Source of the DNA: Anadara kagoshimensis
Lineage: Eukaryota; Mollusca; Bivalvia; Arcoida; Arcidae
Direction of reading: 5' to 3'
Assembly (NCBI GenBank): GCA_021292105.1
Contig: CM037871.1
Coordinates: 58,054,866-58,118,865 of the forward strand
Length of the DNA stretch: 64,000 nt
Part shown: positions 1 to 12,400 of the stretch, piece by piece
Numbering within the stretch: the first letter of the stretch is position 1
How the letters are laid out: the number at the start of each line of letters is the position of its first letter
The notes under the pieces: model-generated
Databases searched by the model: none
The model's input: only the letters and a program-made list of their open reading frames with translations
What the model was told of the DNA's origin: nothing
Made by a program: the position numbers and the translations under genes

Positions 1-45
1 GTTAAAGGTAAAAGAATCTTGACTAGGGTGTTAAACAATCCAATA
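1..45 (+). repeat. SINE-B tail fragment at the left edge
   Basis: The stretch AAAGAATCTTGACTAGGGTG followed by TTAAACAA matches the 3' tail of the SINE-B copies near 7490, 18240 (minus strand) and 35010. The body of this copy lies outside the window. Confidence 0.6.
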
Positions 46-1071
46 CTTTCATCTATAAATCATCATTTCTTGTTGATGCTGCTCCCTTAATTAAAACTAT
101 GCATATTCTGTTTCAACATACATCTTGGGATTGTATAGTTTTACATATGGGTGTGGAGTACCTGTGACCTTAGCTTTGACCTTTGACCTTAAACAGAAAT
201 TTGTCTCCTAAGTTTTATTCATAAAATCCAGTTGTGTTGTTTTAAAACATGGTGTTGCATAATATACATAAGTTGTCAGGTTTGACGTGATTTGATGAAT
301 TTTAATTACGCATTCATTAAACATTTTTTGTCGTGTTTGACAACAACTTCTCAAGGTTACTGTCTTTCTTGGAAAACATCTGGGTTTTTTGCACGTCAGT
401 TTTTATTTTAAAGATGTGTATTAAGTTTTTTTCCATATTAGTGTATTTTAAAGGAAATTAACTTTAAACTTAAAAAGAGATTTACTGACATATTTTGCTG
501 TGTCTCTTTATATTAAAGCGAAATGAAAAGCTCTGTGCAAAGGATCTTGTGGCTAAACAGCATACACTTACAATAGCTAGAACAATAGATCAACTAAAGA
601 CATGAATAAAATGGAGTATTATGGTATTGCTGTTTTATGTCCCAGAAAAGATTCTCCAAGCTCCATTTATATCAAGGCACTCAGTTTTGGGATGGTGGAG
701 GAAACTGGATTACACATAAAACCACTGAGCTTTAGAACATGTAGAAAGTGAGCTGAAAGATTTCAACTAGGTTCTGCTTAAGTTGGATTCAGTAGGAGGT
801 AGTCAAAGGTGTTGTGATCAATGAATCAGTACTTTAAACTTATCTTCTGGGGTCCCTAAAACTAAGAGAACATGTTAAAAAAAACAAATTAAAAAACAGG
901 AACAAGGAAGACATGTAAGACCACTGATTATAAAACTTTAGACAGACAAGTGGCATGATGACAAAATGACATTGAGTGGCGTGTATGGTTCAAGTACTTT
1001 TGAATAGCTTTAAAAATCTTTGTCTTTTATATGTAGTCCCTAGATATGCACATTTAAAAAGTAAACATAAA

Positions 1072-1104
<33 letters not shown>

Positions 1105-2690
1105 GCTTAATTTGTTAAAAGGTAGCCATAATTGTTATTTTTTCCTGGCCAGGTGAATGTGATGGACTTGTAAATTAAAGTGATATATGTGTTATATAAA
1201 TCTGGCATTTTATCATATACAAATGAGATTAAAATGAGTAATAATTGGGGTTCATTTTAGTGTAATTCAAAATTAACATACAAAGATCATGAACCTGTCA
1301 TGTTATAGGTTTTTTTTATGTCAGGACCAAAAACAGGTGATATTTGAAATGGAAATAAGATTTATGTGTCGTAAACCTGTACATGCACTTATATATTGTA
1401 TAAAAACATTTATAAAATCATTGCATTAATGCATATGTAAACTTTAATTTGTTTACTGACAACTATAAACACTTAAAGCATGTTTTCTAATGTATTGTTC
1501 TAAAATGTTTTAAGTTTTTGGAGGTAGGATAACGCCAGACAAAACAAGATATATGTCATTCTTGTCAGACCCATATTTTAGAGGAGTGTGAAGATCGTGA
1601 ATGTACCCCCTTTGAAAAACATTAGGCATGCTCTGAAAATGTACAATTTGTGTTTCATTGTTAAATATTTAAATTTACATTGTGTTTTCTAGGGGGCCTG
1701 CTCCAGACCCCATAAGCCATACACACGTATGGTGCACACACACCTCTGCTGCATCCTACACCGTTACTCTGAGACCTTTCGAATTATTATGTTGCTAGGT
1801 TTCCATAATTTTAAAATTATTAGACGCCAAATTACCCAAATTTGTGAAAATATAGTACATTTTTAAGTATTTTCACATTAAATTTGTTAAAATAGCTGAC
1901 TTTTTCAAAGAATTCTCACAAATTAGTAGGCAATTTTGGCCACCATGAAGATGTAGACACCTTTGGTTAAAAAATTATTTATTTTGTTTACTCAAATCAA
2001 CTTAAAATTGTGCTAAAAATTCGAAAGAAAAATTAATTGATTTATTTATTTGATGAATCTATTTAAAGTTAATTTTACCACCAGTGATCTTGTGATTGAA
2101 TGATGAATCTAACTTTGAATACTGGAAAAATTAATCAATTTATTAATATTATTAATCTATTCAAATTTTGTTTTTACCAACATTGATCTTGTTGAAAGTT
2201 GAATATAAGTTTGGATGCCGGTTACTAGGTGTATTGACAGATAGAAGACACTTAAAAAAGATTATATTAGTCGCATTTACATGACAGTATTAATGTATGA
2301 CGGGAGTACTTATGTAATCCAGTTAATGTTTGAAAAATAAACAAATATTTTATTAAAATAAACATACGACCAGACAACTTTTTTTTATTTTATTTTAATG
2401 TGGTCTCGTATTGGATTAGCAGTGATCAGATAAAAGTTGATTTATAGTGCATTTACTTATCAATTTTTTTTAACATCATAAATTTGTATTTAAAAAAAAA
2501 TATTGCTTTTTTATTACTTTTAAGTTGTAAAATTAAAATGCTTGAGTTGATTTTTTTCCTCAATTTAGCATCAAAGTTCACACACTTGAATTTTAACAAT
2601 GTACTTGTATTTTAGTATTATAAAGTACACTAAATCACAAAATACTGTGGAAGGTATCCTTTATGTAGGATCATTATTTCTTTTCCACTC
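46..2690. other. AT-rich noncoding stretch
   Basis: No gene or clear mobile element seen. It contains a (TA)n microsatellite at about 1072-1098, and at 178-200 a stretch of GACCTTTGACC words like those in molluscan dispersed repeats. Confidence 0.6.
1072..1098. repeat. (TA)n microsatellite
   Basis: Alternating A/T for about 27 bases, seen directly. Confidence 0.9.
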
Positions 2691-3240
2691 ATTTTTCCGC
2701 CAAAGTATTGTAAATATACTTAATTTCAGAGGGTCAAATTTTGTGTGAGTTATGGCCCTTTGAGTGCCAAATAAGGACATAATTGTCATAATAATAGTTG
2801 AAATTAAGGCAAGAATTTCTTTAATTTTTCATTTAATTCCTTTCAAATTTGGTATTGATTTACAACAATTAACAATGTTCAACATATCAAATAGGTTTTT
2901 TTGTGTCGGGTTTCAATTTTTCACAGACTTTGAGTTACGGTTCTTTGTATCTAGTTTCTGGTATCTTGTGTTTAATTTTCTTGTGGTTGCAACTTGTCCC
3001 ACAGTTTTAAACTGTTTGTTTTATAATTTTGCGTGTGTTATTGGGATCATATGAAGATGTGTATGTCGTAAAATGAAGACACTGCTTGAAATTTTTCAGG
3101 AGTTATGACCCTTTGAGTGCCAAATCAGGACATAATGTAGAAAAATGCAAGAACTTTTTTATTTTTTTGTTTTAATTCCTTTCAAATTTGGCCATGGTTT
3201 CACAAGAAGCAATAATGTTTAAATATATACCAGGTTTTTG
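2690..3240. repeat. Two tandem copies of a dispersed repeat, about 350 bp apart
   Basis: Both copies carry GTTATG(G/A)CCCTTTGAGTGCCAAAT (2751 and 3104) and, further on, CCTTTCAAATTTGG (about 2838 and 3178). Both then diverge. The open frame at 2764-3054 lies in this repeat, is hydrophobic and AT-driven, and is not a gene. Confidence 0.6.
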
Positions 3241-3538
3241 TGATGCCACCTGGCAGTGGCTAAGTGTATAAGGCTTTATCCTTCAAACACAATGTGTTTC
3301 AACAGTATGGATTTGGCCCCTGTCTGTAAAAAGTGGCTTTCCTTGTGTGCCTTTGTTTGTCGTCAGTATAATGGAGAGAATGGTTTAATGCTGCATAGGA
3401 CATTTTGGACAGTTATGTAGAAAAAATGTTTTATGAGAACTCAAAAAGTTGTCATATTTGCATGTACTGGCATATTGTAGGTTACCATAGATACACTTTG
3501 AAAAACTCAACACCTGTATTGGCTAGAATGCACCAATA

Positions 3539-3815
3539 TTACCTTACTGGTCAGTCTGGAGTCAGATAGCTATATAATGTATCTGCACCTATTACCTGTA
3601 CTGGTCAGTCAGGAGTCAGATAATTATAAAAAGTATCTGCACCTATTACCTTTACTGGTCAGTCTGGAGTCAGATAGCTATATAATGTATCTGCACCTAT
3701 TACCTGTACTGGTCAGTCTGGAGTCAGATAGCTATATAATGTATCTGCACCTATTACCTGTACTGGTCAGTCAGGAGTCAGATAGCTATATAATGTATCT
3801 GCACCTATTACCTGT
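3539..3815. repeat. 54-bp minisatellite, about five copies
   Basis: The word CTGGTCAGTC recurs at 3547, 3601, 3655, 3709 and 3763, exactly 54 bp apart. 54 is a multiple of three, so a repetitive open frame appears (3577-3828); it is a by-product. Confidence 0.92.
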
Positions 3816-6800
3816 AGTTTTAATTTAATACATAGCATGCATAAAAATCTTTTAAACATTAAAACACATGTCTAAGAATATAATTTTCAGGTGTTCGTTT
3901 AAATTATATTAGAGAATTAGTGCAAGTAAAAAATTATTGTTATTCTAGTTCACTTGGCAAAAGGCAAGACAACGCTTTTGGGTATTATGTATTAGAGGGA
4001 GGTCAAGGGTTCATTTTCTTGTTGGATCCATTATCAGATGGATAACTCATTGAGTACTAATGTAACAGGAGGGAGGAATTCATTTGGGAATTTTAGTGGT
4101 CAAATTTGGAAGTTTTAGTAATTTTTCCCAGGGGAAATTACCTTTATTCGGTAGTAATTTTAGGCTAACAAAATCACTGAATACATGAGTTCTACCAAAA
4201 GGCTAAAGGATCTGTACCAGAAAGTCTGACAGTAAATCTATTACATACACCACTACTTCACTATGACTAACGGTATTTTGACACTGCTACTGATACTAAA
4301 ACCTGATATCGTGACATGCAATCGTTTCCATTTTTTAATTGCTTGAGAATAATATACACATTTGTTAAAAAATGAAGGGCATGCATTCTCAAAGCTGTTC
4401 AGGTCTTTTTAAGTGTTTTAGCCTAATAAATAAGTGATTGATGCTCTGATAGGAGTAGAGTGGATTAGAAGATTAATGGATAAGATTATAACAGCCTTTG
4501 GTCTACCTTAACGCTACTTCCTATAGACACTTAATTAATAATTGATATATAAGCTTTAACTTACCCATTGAGTAAGTAGGGAATGTCATATGTATGCATG
4601 TACAAGTATAGGATAGTATTGATCTTTGGTTACATTGCCAGTTTTACAATGCCACAATTTCAATTTGAGACTGGGTTTCAAAATTTTGTTCAGCATGGCT
4701 GTCCAAAATCCAAGATGACCACCGTTACTATAGGTAGAAACAACAGATACTGTAAATGTATTTAATTTTTTGTGTATTTATTTTCAAGGTATATGAAACT
4801 TAAACACATCTGCATTTTTTAATTTTTGTGTTTTCTAAACATGCACTATAACACAATCAGCATAATATAATTTTCGCTCAGTTTTAATTTTCATGCAAAA
4901 CAAACAAACACAAAATAAGTGAAAATAAATACGTTTACAGTATATAGTTGATTCAGATTCCTTTTTGGACTGATTTATGTAACATATTTAACAAGTTTGT
5001 TTTTTAAATTCTTGTTGATTCTTTTTTACAGGTTATGCAAATAAGTTGTTATTACACCCTAAAAAAGCTAAGAAGTATATAGAAATCACATCTGACCCTC
5101 TGTCCCAATATTGTGTCTGCTCCATATCTTCCATGTCTATGGATGGATTTTGATCAAACTTAGACAAATGTATCCAACATTAGATGATATACCAAATACA
5201 AAATGTAGGGTCAAGGGTCAAGGTCACAAGGATCAATCTTAAAAATAAAATCTCTGTAATGTTAGGGACTAGTGGGTATTAGTTTAGTTTAAACTGATTC
5301 TTTGAAACTCATTTCCTCTGAAACTTGGACTGATTAGTCAATTTGGTATGGAAGAAACTTGGTTGATGTGTAGAGTCAAAATTGTGTTTGGAATGTCCAT
5401 CTGTAATAAGAAATAGCTGTAGCATTACCGAAATAATACTGTTTTTTGGGGTTTTTTTTTTAGAAAAAACAAGTGTATAGTATTCAAACCTTGAGATTAA
5501 TTAAACAATTGTCTTCAAAATTGCTGAAGTTAAAAATAATTAACCTTGCCAACTTTGTGGTCACTTATGGTTTCTTTGTTTAACACTGACCTGGCCAGAG
5601 TATGTGTGATATGATAAAGACAGAAGTGTCAATTCTATAAAACCACAGAGGATTTGTTAATACAAAGTTAGTGTCTTAAAGATGACCTTCATATTGATCT
5701 GTTAATCTGATGATTTATAAGTAGCCAGTGGTCACTATAGTGGTCAAGACAATTTGTACAGAAAAATGAAGATTAATGTGATATCAGATAACTTTATTTA
5801 TTTAGCCAATTATCATCGGTCACTGCAGATCAAATCTAGCTAATATTAAATCAATTTGGTATTGGTCTGCTGCAGATAGGGATGGCTAAATGAATAATGG
5901 AAATTTGATCACCAAATAAATCTATTTCTTAAGACACTTCAGTTTTGGTGACTTAATTTAACCAAATCCATGTACCAGTACCAGTGCAGCTGCTTATTGT
6001 TTGTTTGTTTGTTTGTTTTTTGTTTTTTTTTTTTTTTGAAGTTTTTCTAAGTTTTTTTTTAGGTTTTTTCCCCTGCAATTTAAAATTGATTACTAATATA
6101 TATATATTTTTCATGTCAAATGATGCATCCCAATCTACTAAACTAATCAAGCAGTAGGCACAAAAAATAATTCATGCAGAAGTTTTAATGTTCAGTTTTA
6201 AAATTTGACATATCAATGTGATATAGGAAAAAGGTTTTTATCATGACTATAATAAAACTTTAAAAGTTAAAAAGAAAAAAAAATAACTTAAAACCTTCCT
6301 GATTTCGTAATTGTTTTGAACCAAGAAGTGCTTGACAGACTGAAAAGGTTAAAAAGAAAAAAAAATACTGTTGTTATAATATCATTTTTTAGAGAGAAAA
6401 TTAATGCTATTTTCCTTAACTAGTATTTTGTATGCACAATGCACAAATATTCAAAATACTGAAGATACAGTATGTTAAAAATGAAGCCATCAAAGATTTG
6501 CCAAGTATGGATAATTTAAAAATCTATAGAAAGACAGCTTAATAACTACTAAAGACTAGTCTATTTATTTAGATGCCTATCTCTTGAGAAACAGATAATA
6601 TAGTTTTAATTGCACTGCTGTGTTATCTAGTTATATGCTTTGACAATATTGTTGTTTAAGTTACCATATATCAATCCAGCATCCTTGAACTTTTGTCTAG
6701 GTTTGCTTGAACACAATGATTGATAACGCATACCATTTACAGTAAATAACATAGATATTGTCCAATAAATCTCGTTGTCACATTTTGACTAACAATAATC

Positions 6801-6938
6801 AAAGTTACTTACTGTGAAATGAATCCTTATTGAATCAGTTTATTGGGGATATTGGTCACTTCTACATGTCCACTATTGTTGTTATTACATGACCGAGTAT
6901 TTTATTACTAGTAAAAAAATCAATTTAATTCACAAATA
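3816..6938. other. Noncoding stretch with one repeat monomer
   Basis: No gene recognised. At 5117-5232 lies a single dispersed-repeat monomer ending in AGGGTCAAGGGTCAAGGTCAC, a word type common in molluscan repeats. GTTTG and T runs occur near 5998-6060. Confidence 0.55.
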
Positions 6939-7146
6939 CAGTACAGGCCTGTGGAAAGTTTAGCACTAACCTAACGAGTTACTTCCGAATCTGCAGATTA
7001 TCTCAACCCATCTTCTTTGGCAGATTTTCGGCATTTGCAATACATCTCTGGACAGTCACAAGTTATCCATATCTCAACTAATCCGCAGTCTGTCTTCAAC
7101 TCTTTTTTTGTTAGTTCAGTGTTAAACTTTTGACAGGCCTGTACTG
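6939..7146. mobile_element. MITE with long terminal inverted repeats
   Basis: The left end CAGTACAGGCCTGT (6939-6952) is the exact reverse complement of the right end ACAGGCCTGTACTG (7133-7146). Similarity continues inward with a few mismatches (AAAGTTTA, CACT, CTAAC) to about 36 bp. The element is about 208 bp with no coding capacity. If the ends are trimmed to CAGGCCTGT, both sides are flanked by TA, which would fit a Tc1/mariner-type target. The superfamily is uncertain. Confidence 0.75.
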
Positions 7147-7274
7147 TTTCCGACTCTCTTATTTTACTGGAAAACCACTTATTGTAGATGGATCAAAAGC
7201 ATTTAATTTGAAATTTATTCATATGTGGCTTAAAAACCCACTAGTAACCAATCTTTTGCTTATATTGAGATAGC

Positions 7275-7502
7275 AACAGTCAAGTGCCATGCATCTAATA
7301 TGTTCTACAATGCCCCTCACCACCTAGGTTTGAATCCCACTCTGGACAGATCCTAGTTTGAGAAAGTTTCTGAGTTCCTTTGCCGATTGTTGATGGTTTT
7401 ATCAGTTTGTTTGCCGATAGTCGATGGTTTTTCCTAGACACTCTGGTTTTACTCATCATCCTTGAACTGACCTCAATAAAAGTGAAAGAATATTGACTAG
7501 GG
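7275..7502 (+). repeat. SINE-B, 5' part, split by a hAT element
   Basis: GGTTTGAATCC (7327-7337) is a B box, followed by CACTCTGGACAGATCCTAG and TGAGAAAGTTT, then a body ending GTGAAAGAATATTGACTAGGG at 7502. The remaining tail resumes at 10749. Other copies with the same body occur near 18205, 31131, 33110 and 34805. The left boundary is approximate. Confidence 0.7.
7495..7502. repeat. hAT target-site duplication, left
   Basis: GACTAGGG, matching AACTAGGG at 10749-10756 in 7 of 8 bases. An 8-bp duplication is the hAT signature. Confidence 0.75.
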
Positions 7503-8563
7503 CAGGGCCCCACAAATCGCCGAAATAGGCTAAAAATCACCGAATTGGCAAATAAAACACCGAATTGAAAATCGGTCATTCGGTTTTTTTCCCCAACAAA
7601 CCTACTAAATTTTGTCTTGTAAATTGAGATTAGTTAATGGTCGAGTAATCACACAAGACTTTAAGATGAAACCACGTCTTAATATTGCCCCACAGTGTAA
7701 AATCAGCGTGAAAAGTAATCATTGACTGTGTATAATCAACACCAGAGTTAATCCTTTAATCACTTTAATTACGGGGACCACGTGTGTTCAACAAACCATG
7801 TAAACAGGTAAACAAAATCCTATATGAGGCCTCAGTTTTATTTATGCCTTGTTTTATGAGATGATTCAAACAGCGAGGTGGATCAATAGAGCTAAAAAGA
7901 ATACCAAAATTAAGATTTGAATATTAGTTGGCTGTTATTCGAATCCTATTTGAAATTATATTTGGCACCAAAGAGAAACTCTCCATCTGTTCTGGAACAC
8001 AGCTAGGCAAACGATGTGGATTGCATAAGACGGATGAAAATAATTACCTTACTGTATATTCCTTATTTACAGGAAGGCTGTATGACGATAATAAAATCAT
8101 GATCTCTTTAATATTCTTCTAAATAAACGCAGATTTTAATGATAAAGACCATGTCAGCAGTAAAACATGTGACAGCCATATTTTTACTTTAACCCGATAA
8201 ATAGTCGTTACTCACTCTGCTTTAAATAACATGTATTAAAGGGGCATAATCAGACAGGAAGTAAACAAACTGACCACATGGATCTGTCAGATTGTTAGCA
8301 ACTTTCACTAAATTTTAAAATGAAAGTTTCTGACAATTAACCTGTCACAGCTATTTAATAACACCTGTCTATATTTCCGCTAACAAAAAACTGGATAATA
8401 AATGTCTGTATGGTTGGAAAATAATCCTTCAAAAATTGATCTAAACTCCAACCGGAAGTTTCGAAAAATAGCCATTAAGGGGGAAACTACTCTAAATAAA
8501 ATCTCTGACAAACATTCCCTTAAAAATAGTTCCTCTATAGTCCATTTTAAAATAACTATTTTT

Positions 8564-10016
8564 GTCCCCCGCCGCAACACGGATCGGGGACATAGAAATG
8601 CCGGGCGTCCGTCCGTCCGTGGGTCTGTGTGTCCGTGTGTCAGTGTGTCCGTCTGTCACACTTTTTGTAAGCGCTCTCATGCCTACAAATTTTGACGGAT
8701 TTTCATTAAATTTATACCAAATGTTTATACCACTATTACCTTGGTCAAGTTCAAAAATCAGCATTGGTCGATACTTTTTGTTGGAGTTATGGGACTTTGA
8801 CCACAATAATGACTGTTTTATCCAATACTTGACCTTGTAAGCGCTCTCATACCTACAAATTTTGACAGATTTCCATTAAATTTATACCAAATATTTATAC
8901 CCCTATTACCTTGGTCAAGTTTGAAAATCAGCATTGGACGATACTTTTTGTTGGAGTTATGGGACTTTGACCACAATAATGACTCTGTTTTATCCAAAAC
9001 TTGACCTTGTAAGCACTCTCATGCCTACAAATTTTGACGGATTTTCATTAAATTTATACCAAATGTTTATACCACTATTACCTTGGTCAGGTTATAAAAT
9101 CAGCATTGGTCGATACTTTTTGTTGGAGTTATGGGACTTTGACCACAATAATGACTCTGTTTTATCCAAAACTTGACCTTGTAAGAGCTCTCATGCCTAC
9201 AAATTTTGACGGATTTCCATTAAATTTATACCAAATGTTTATATCACTATTACCTTGGTCAAGTTTGAAAATCAGCATTGGTAGATACTTTTTGTTGGAG
9301 TTATGGGACTTTGACCACAATAATGACTCTGTTTTATCCAAAACTTGACCTTGTAAGCGCTCTCATGCCTACAAATTTTGACGGATTTCCATTAAATTTA
9401 TACCAAATGTTTATACCACTAATACCTTGGTTAAGTTTGAAAATCAGCAATGGTCGATACTTTTTGTTGGAGTTATGGGACTTTGACCACAATAATGACT
9501 CTGTTTTATCCAAAACGTGACCTTGTAAGCGCTCTCATGCCTACAAATTTTGACGGATTTCCATTAAATTTATACCAAATGTTTATACCACTAATACCTT
9601 GGTCAAGTTTGAAAATCAGCAATGGTCGATACTTTTTGTTGGAGTTATGGGACTTTGACCACAATAATGACTCTGTTTTATCCAAAATGTGACCTTGTAA
9701 GCGCTCTCATGCCTACAAATTTTGACAGATTTTCATTAAATTTATACCAAATGTTAATATCACTAATATCTTGGTCAAGTTCGAAAATCAGCATTGGTCG
9801 ATACTTTCTGTTGGAGTTATGGGACTTTGACCACAATAATGACTCTGTTTTATCCAAAACTTGACCTTGTAAGCACTCTCATGCCTACAAATTTTGACGG
9901 ATTTTCATTAAATTTATACCAAATGTTTATACTTTTTGTTGGAGTTATGGGACTTATGAGTTATGGAGTTATACAGTATACTGCTTGACCGGCGGGGGAC
10001 CCTGGAATTCTATTCT
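8564..10016. mobile_element. HINE-like (Helentron-related) element 1 with 172-bp tandem core
   Basis: GTCCCCCGCCG (8564-8574) is the exact reverse complement of CGGCGGGGGAC (9990-10000), giving 11-bp subterminal inverted repeats. A 5' hairpin forms between GTCCCC (8564) and GGGGAC (8586-8591). Then come a GTCCGT/GTCTGT-rich microsatellite (8607-8657), a 172-bp tandem core, the 3' inverted repeat and a small hairpin GAAT-TCT-ATTC (10005-10015). This layout matches non-autonomous Helentron-associated elements. No Rep/helicase is present. It lies inside the hAT element. Confidence 0.65.
8664..9960. repeat. 172-bp tandem repeat, about 7.5 copies
   Basis: TTGTAAGC(G/A)CTCTCATGCC recurs near 8665, 8835, 9007, 9179 and onward, the first spacing being 170 bp and the rest 172 bp. 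The last copy is broken near 9930, where TTTGTTGGAGTTATGGGACTT joins early. The staggered 80-codon open frames along it (8934, 9106, 9278 and so on) are repeat shadows, since 172 is not a multiple of three. Confidence 0.95.
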
Positions 10017-10690
10017 TGTTTATTATTATGTTGGACAGTATAGTGTAGTTATACTTAAATGATACTGACTATAAATCAGTACACGTGTTTGTTCATCGGC
10101 AGCCATTGTTGTATACAATGGGTAACGGTACTTGCTGTATAGTTCCTCGTGTTACAGTTTGCGCGAGTGGACCCACAACAACTGAAATAATGAAAAAATC
10201 CCCAAAACCACCAGGAAGAATATGGTCATAACGTTGAAGTTCGTTGGGCATGTCTAAAGTGAATATCATCATTTCAATTTTTAGGAAAATTATTAAAAAT
10301 ATCTACGTTCTATTTCTAATGAAGAAAATCGACATTTAAACTCAAATTTAATTAGTCTTTAACCACAACCAATGCCAAATTTCCCCCACTTTGTTTAACA
10401 CGTGTTTCTATACACCAAAGTATTTTGTCCATTTTTTTTAAAGTGGAGTAGTCTCCCTTTGTAGGAGTTCTCTAGAAATATCCACCTCCTGGTAGTTGCT
10501 AAGATTGTAGTCTTACCCGACTTTTTGGTGACTGTTTCGATAATTAAAGTTTTTCATAAATAAAATGAAGAAAGAAAGGAAGCATCTGAAAGTAGGTTTT
10601 TGCTGTGTAACATTCCAGACAGAAAAAAGCACCACCAGAAAGCTTCAGCTCTTAGAATCAATGAAATGGGGGAGGGGGGGTATGAATGAC

Positions 10691-10712
10691 TTTTTTTTTT
10701 TTTTTTTTTTTT
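10691..10712. repeat. T22 homopolymer next to a G-rich run
   Basis: A run of 22 T follows GGGGGAGGGGGGG (about 10668-10680), just inside the right end of the hAT element. Confidence 0.9.
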
Positions 10713-10748
10713 AGCGCCGAATGACCTTGCCGGCGTTTGTGGGGCCTG

Positions 10749-10790
10749 AACTAGGGCATATAAAACTATTACTGTTTAACAAGTTGCAAA
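10749..10790 (+). repeat. SINE-B tail resuming after the hAT element
   Basis: AACTAGGG (10749-10756, the right target-site duplication) is followed by CATATAAAACTATTACT. This matches the tail GACTAAGGCATAAAAACTTT of the 34805-35045 copy and so completes the split SINE-B. Confidence 0.65.
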
Positions 10791-11046
10791 AGATTTTTTA
10801 CCTTTAAAATGTGTGCTGGGTGATGCTAGTTGAACAGGGCACCAGTTTTCACTTCCCTGGTGTAAGTTTGAATGTTAAACATTACCAGTATTTACCAGTT
10901 TTCAAAATTTTTATTTTCGTTTTTGGATCATGATTTAGACATGTACCAGTATGTTTATGGTCAACTTTTAGGATTGAGATTTGGACTTGGCCTAGTGTGC
11001 TTGACGTTTGGAATTGTGATTTGGACATGGACCGGTATGTTTGTGT

Positions 11047-11131
11047 TTTGGGTCTTGGGTCAGATCTGGCCAGAGATCGTATCCACAATCTCCCACTTAC
11101 AGAACAAGCACTCTACCACTTGAGTTACCCC
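11047..11131 (-). repeat. SINE-A tRNA-like head fragment
   Basis: The reverse complement reads GTAACTCAAGTGGTAGAGTG, then a CTTGTTCTGTAAGTGGGAG block and GATCTCTGGCCAGATCTGAC. It aligns with the tRNA-like head of the full SINE-A at 29339. The body and tail are missing. Confidence 0.65.
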
Positions 11132-11373
11132 AATGTAGCCTTAGGACAATTAAAAAGGATACCTAGTTTGACTATTGAAATATTGCAGATATTGTAATGA
11201 AACTTAAAGTGTGGAATTCCTGTTTAACAATTACTTATTTAAATTACCAAATTATAAAGGATGATGGAGAAAATGAAGATATAATGATTTAAGTTATGGT
11301 ACTTACACAAAAAATGATGATCAGGTTATCAAATTATGATCAGGTTATCAAATTAAGGCATAAACATACATAC

Positions 11374-11544
11374 CAGTCCATGTTCACAAGTATGTCGACT
11401 ATTTATAAGGACGATAGTTGTTATCATTGGTATCAGTCCATGTTCAAAAATATGTCGACTATTTATAAGGACCATAGTTGTTATTAGTGGTATCGGCCCA
11501 TGTTCAAAAATATGTCGACTATTTATAAGGACGATAGTTGTTAT
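11374..11544. repeat. 60-bp minisatellite, left part (about three copies)
   Basis: The unit TCCATGTTCAAAAATATGTC + GACTATTTATAAGGACGATA + GTTGTTATCATTGGTATCAG repeats at exactly 60 bp. It breaks at GTTGTTAT (11544), where a HINE-like element begins, and resumes at 13045. Confidence 0.92.
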
Positions 11545-11583
11545 ACCCCCACAAACGAAGTTTGGGGGGTATATAGGAATCAC

Positions 11584-11585
<2 letters not shown>

Positions 11586-11633
<48 letters not shown>
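11586..11633. repeat. (CTGT)n microsatellite
   Basis: Perfect CTGT iterations, seen directly, in the 5' part of HINE-like element 2. Confidence 0.95.
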
Positions 11634-11639
11634 CTGCTT

Positions 11640-12400
11640 CGTGTCCAGAACAGAACTTTTGTACTGTAGCACCTAGGATTATCAAACTTGGTATGTGGAT
11701 GCATCATGGGAAGGCAATGTGTCATGTACCAAATTTAGGTCACTGTGACCTTGACTTTGACCTCTATGATAGTAAAACCTTGTGCATCTTCGTGTCCGGA
11801 ACAGAACTTTTGTACCGTAGCACCTAGGATTATCAAACTTGGTATGTGGATGCATCATGGGAAGGCGATGTGTCATGTACCAAATTTAGGTCACTGTGAC
11901 CTTGACTTTGACCTCTATGATAGTAAAACCTTGTGCATCTTCGTGTCCGGAACAGAACTTTTGTACCGTAGCACCTAGGATTATCAAACTTGGTATGTGG
12001 ATGCATCATGGGAAGGCGATGTGTCATGTACCAAATTTAGGTCACTTTGACCTTGACTTTGACCTCTATGATAGTAAAACCTTGTGCATTTTCGTGTCTG
12101 GAACAGAACTTTTGTACCGTAGCACCTAGGATTATCAAACTTGGTATGTGGATGCATCATGGGAAGGTGATGTGTCATGTACCAAATTTAAGTCACTGTG
12201 ACCTTGACTTTGACCTTTGACCTCTATGATAGTAAAACCTTGTGCATTTTCGTTTCCAGAGCAGAACTTTTGTACCGTAGCACCTAGGATTATCAAACTT
12301 GGTATGTGGATGCATCATGGGAAGGCGATGTGTCATGTACCAAATTTAGGTCACTGTGACCTTGACTTTTACCTTTGACCTCTATGATAGTAAAGCCTTG
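11640..12400. repeat. 151-bp tandem repeat, five copies
   Basis: The unit contains AACTTTTGTACCGTAGCACC, ATGTGGATGCATCATGGGAA and CACTGTGACCTTGACTTTGA. The first three spacings are 151 bp, and later copies carry an extra GACCTTT. Open frames on both strands (for example 11745, 11896 and minus-strand 11682) are repeat shadows. Confidence 0.94.

Larger units (their letters stand above)
7503..10748. mobile_element. hAT-superfamily element, 3.2 kb, non-autonomous
   Basis: The left end CAGGGCCCCACAAATCGCCG and the right end CGGCGTTTGTGGGGCCTG (10731-10748) are imperfect inverted repeats with the CAG...CTG ends of hAT elements. They are flanked by an 8-bp duplication. CRCCGAAWT-like words repeat near both ends (7517, 7538, 7558 and 10714), as expected for subterminal transposase sites. 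No hAT transposase similarity is visible. The short frames at 7928-8122 and around 8400-8700 are not recognisable. A 1.45-kb HINE-like element occupies the middle, leaving about 1.8 kb of hAT sequence. It inserted into the tail of a SINE-B copy. Confidence 0.8.

Noticed and set aside
2764..3054. A 96-codon membrane-like protein
   Set aside because: It lies in a two-copy repeat, is AT-driven and Phe-rich, and the second repeat copy does not keep the frame.
7928..8122. Transposase remnant in the hAT element
   Set aside because: The 64-codon frame has no recognisable hAT or BED-finger residues.
8402..9988. A series of 64- to 104-codon open frames
   Set aside because: They are identical shadows of the 172-bp tandem core, each shifted by one unit.
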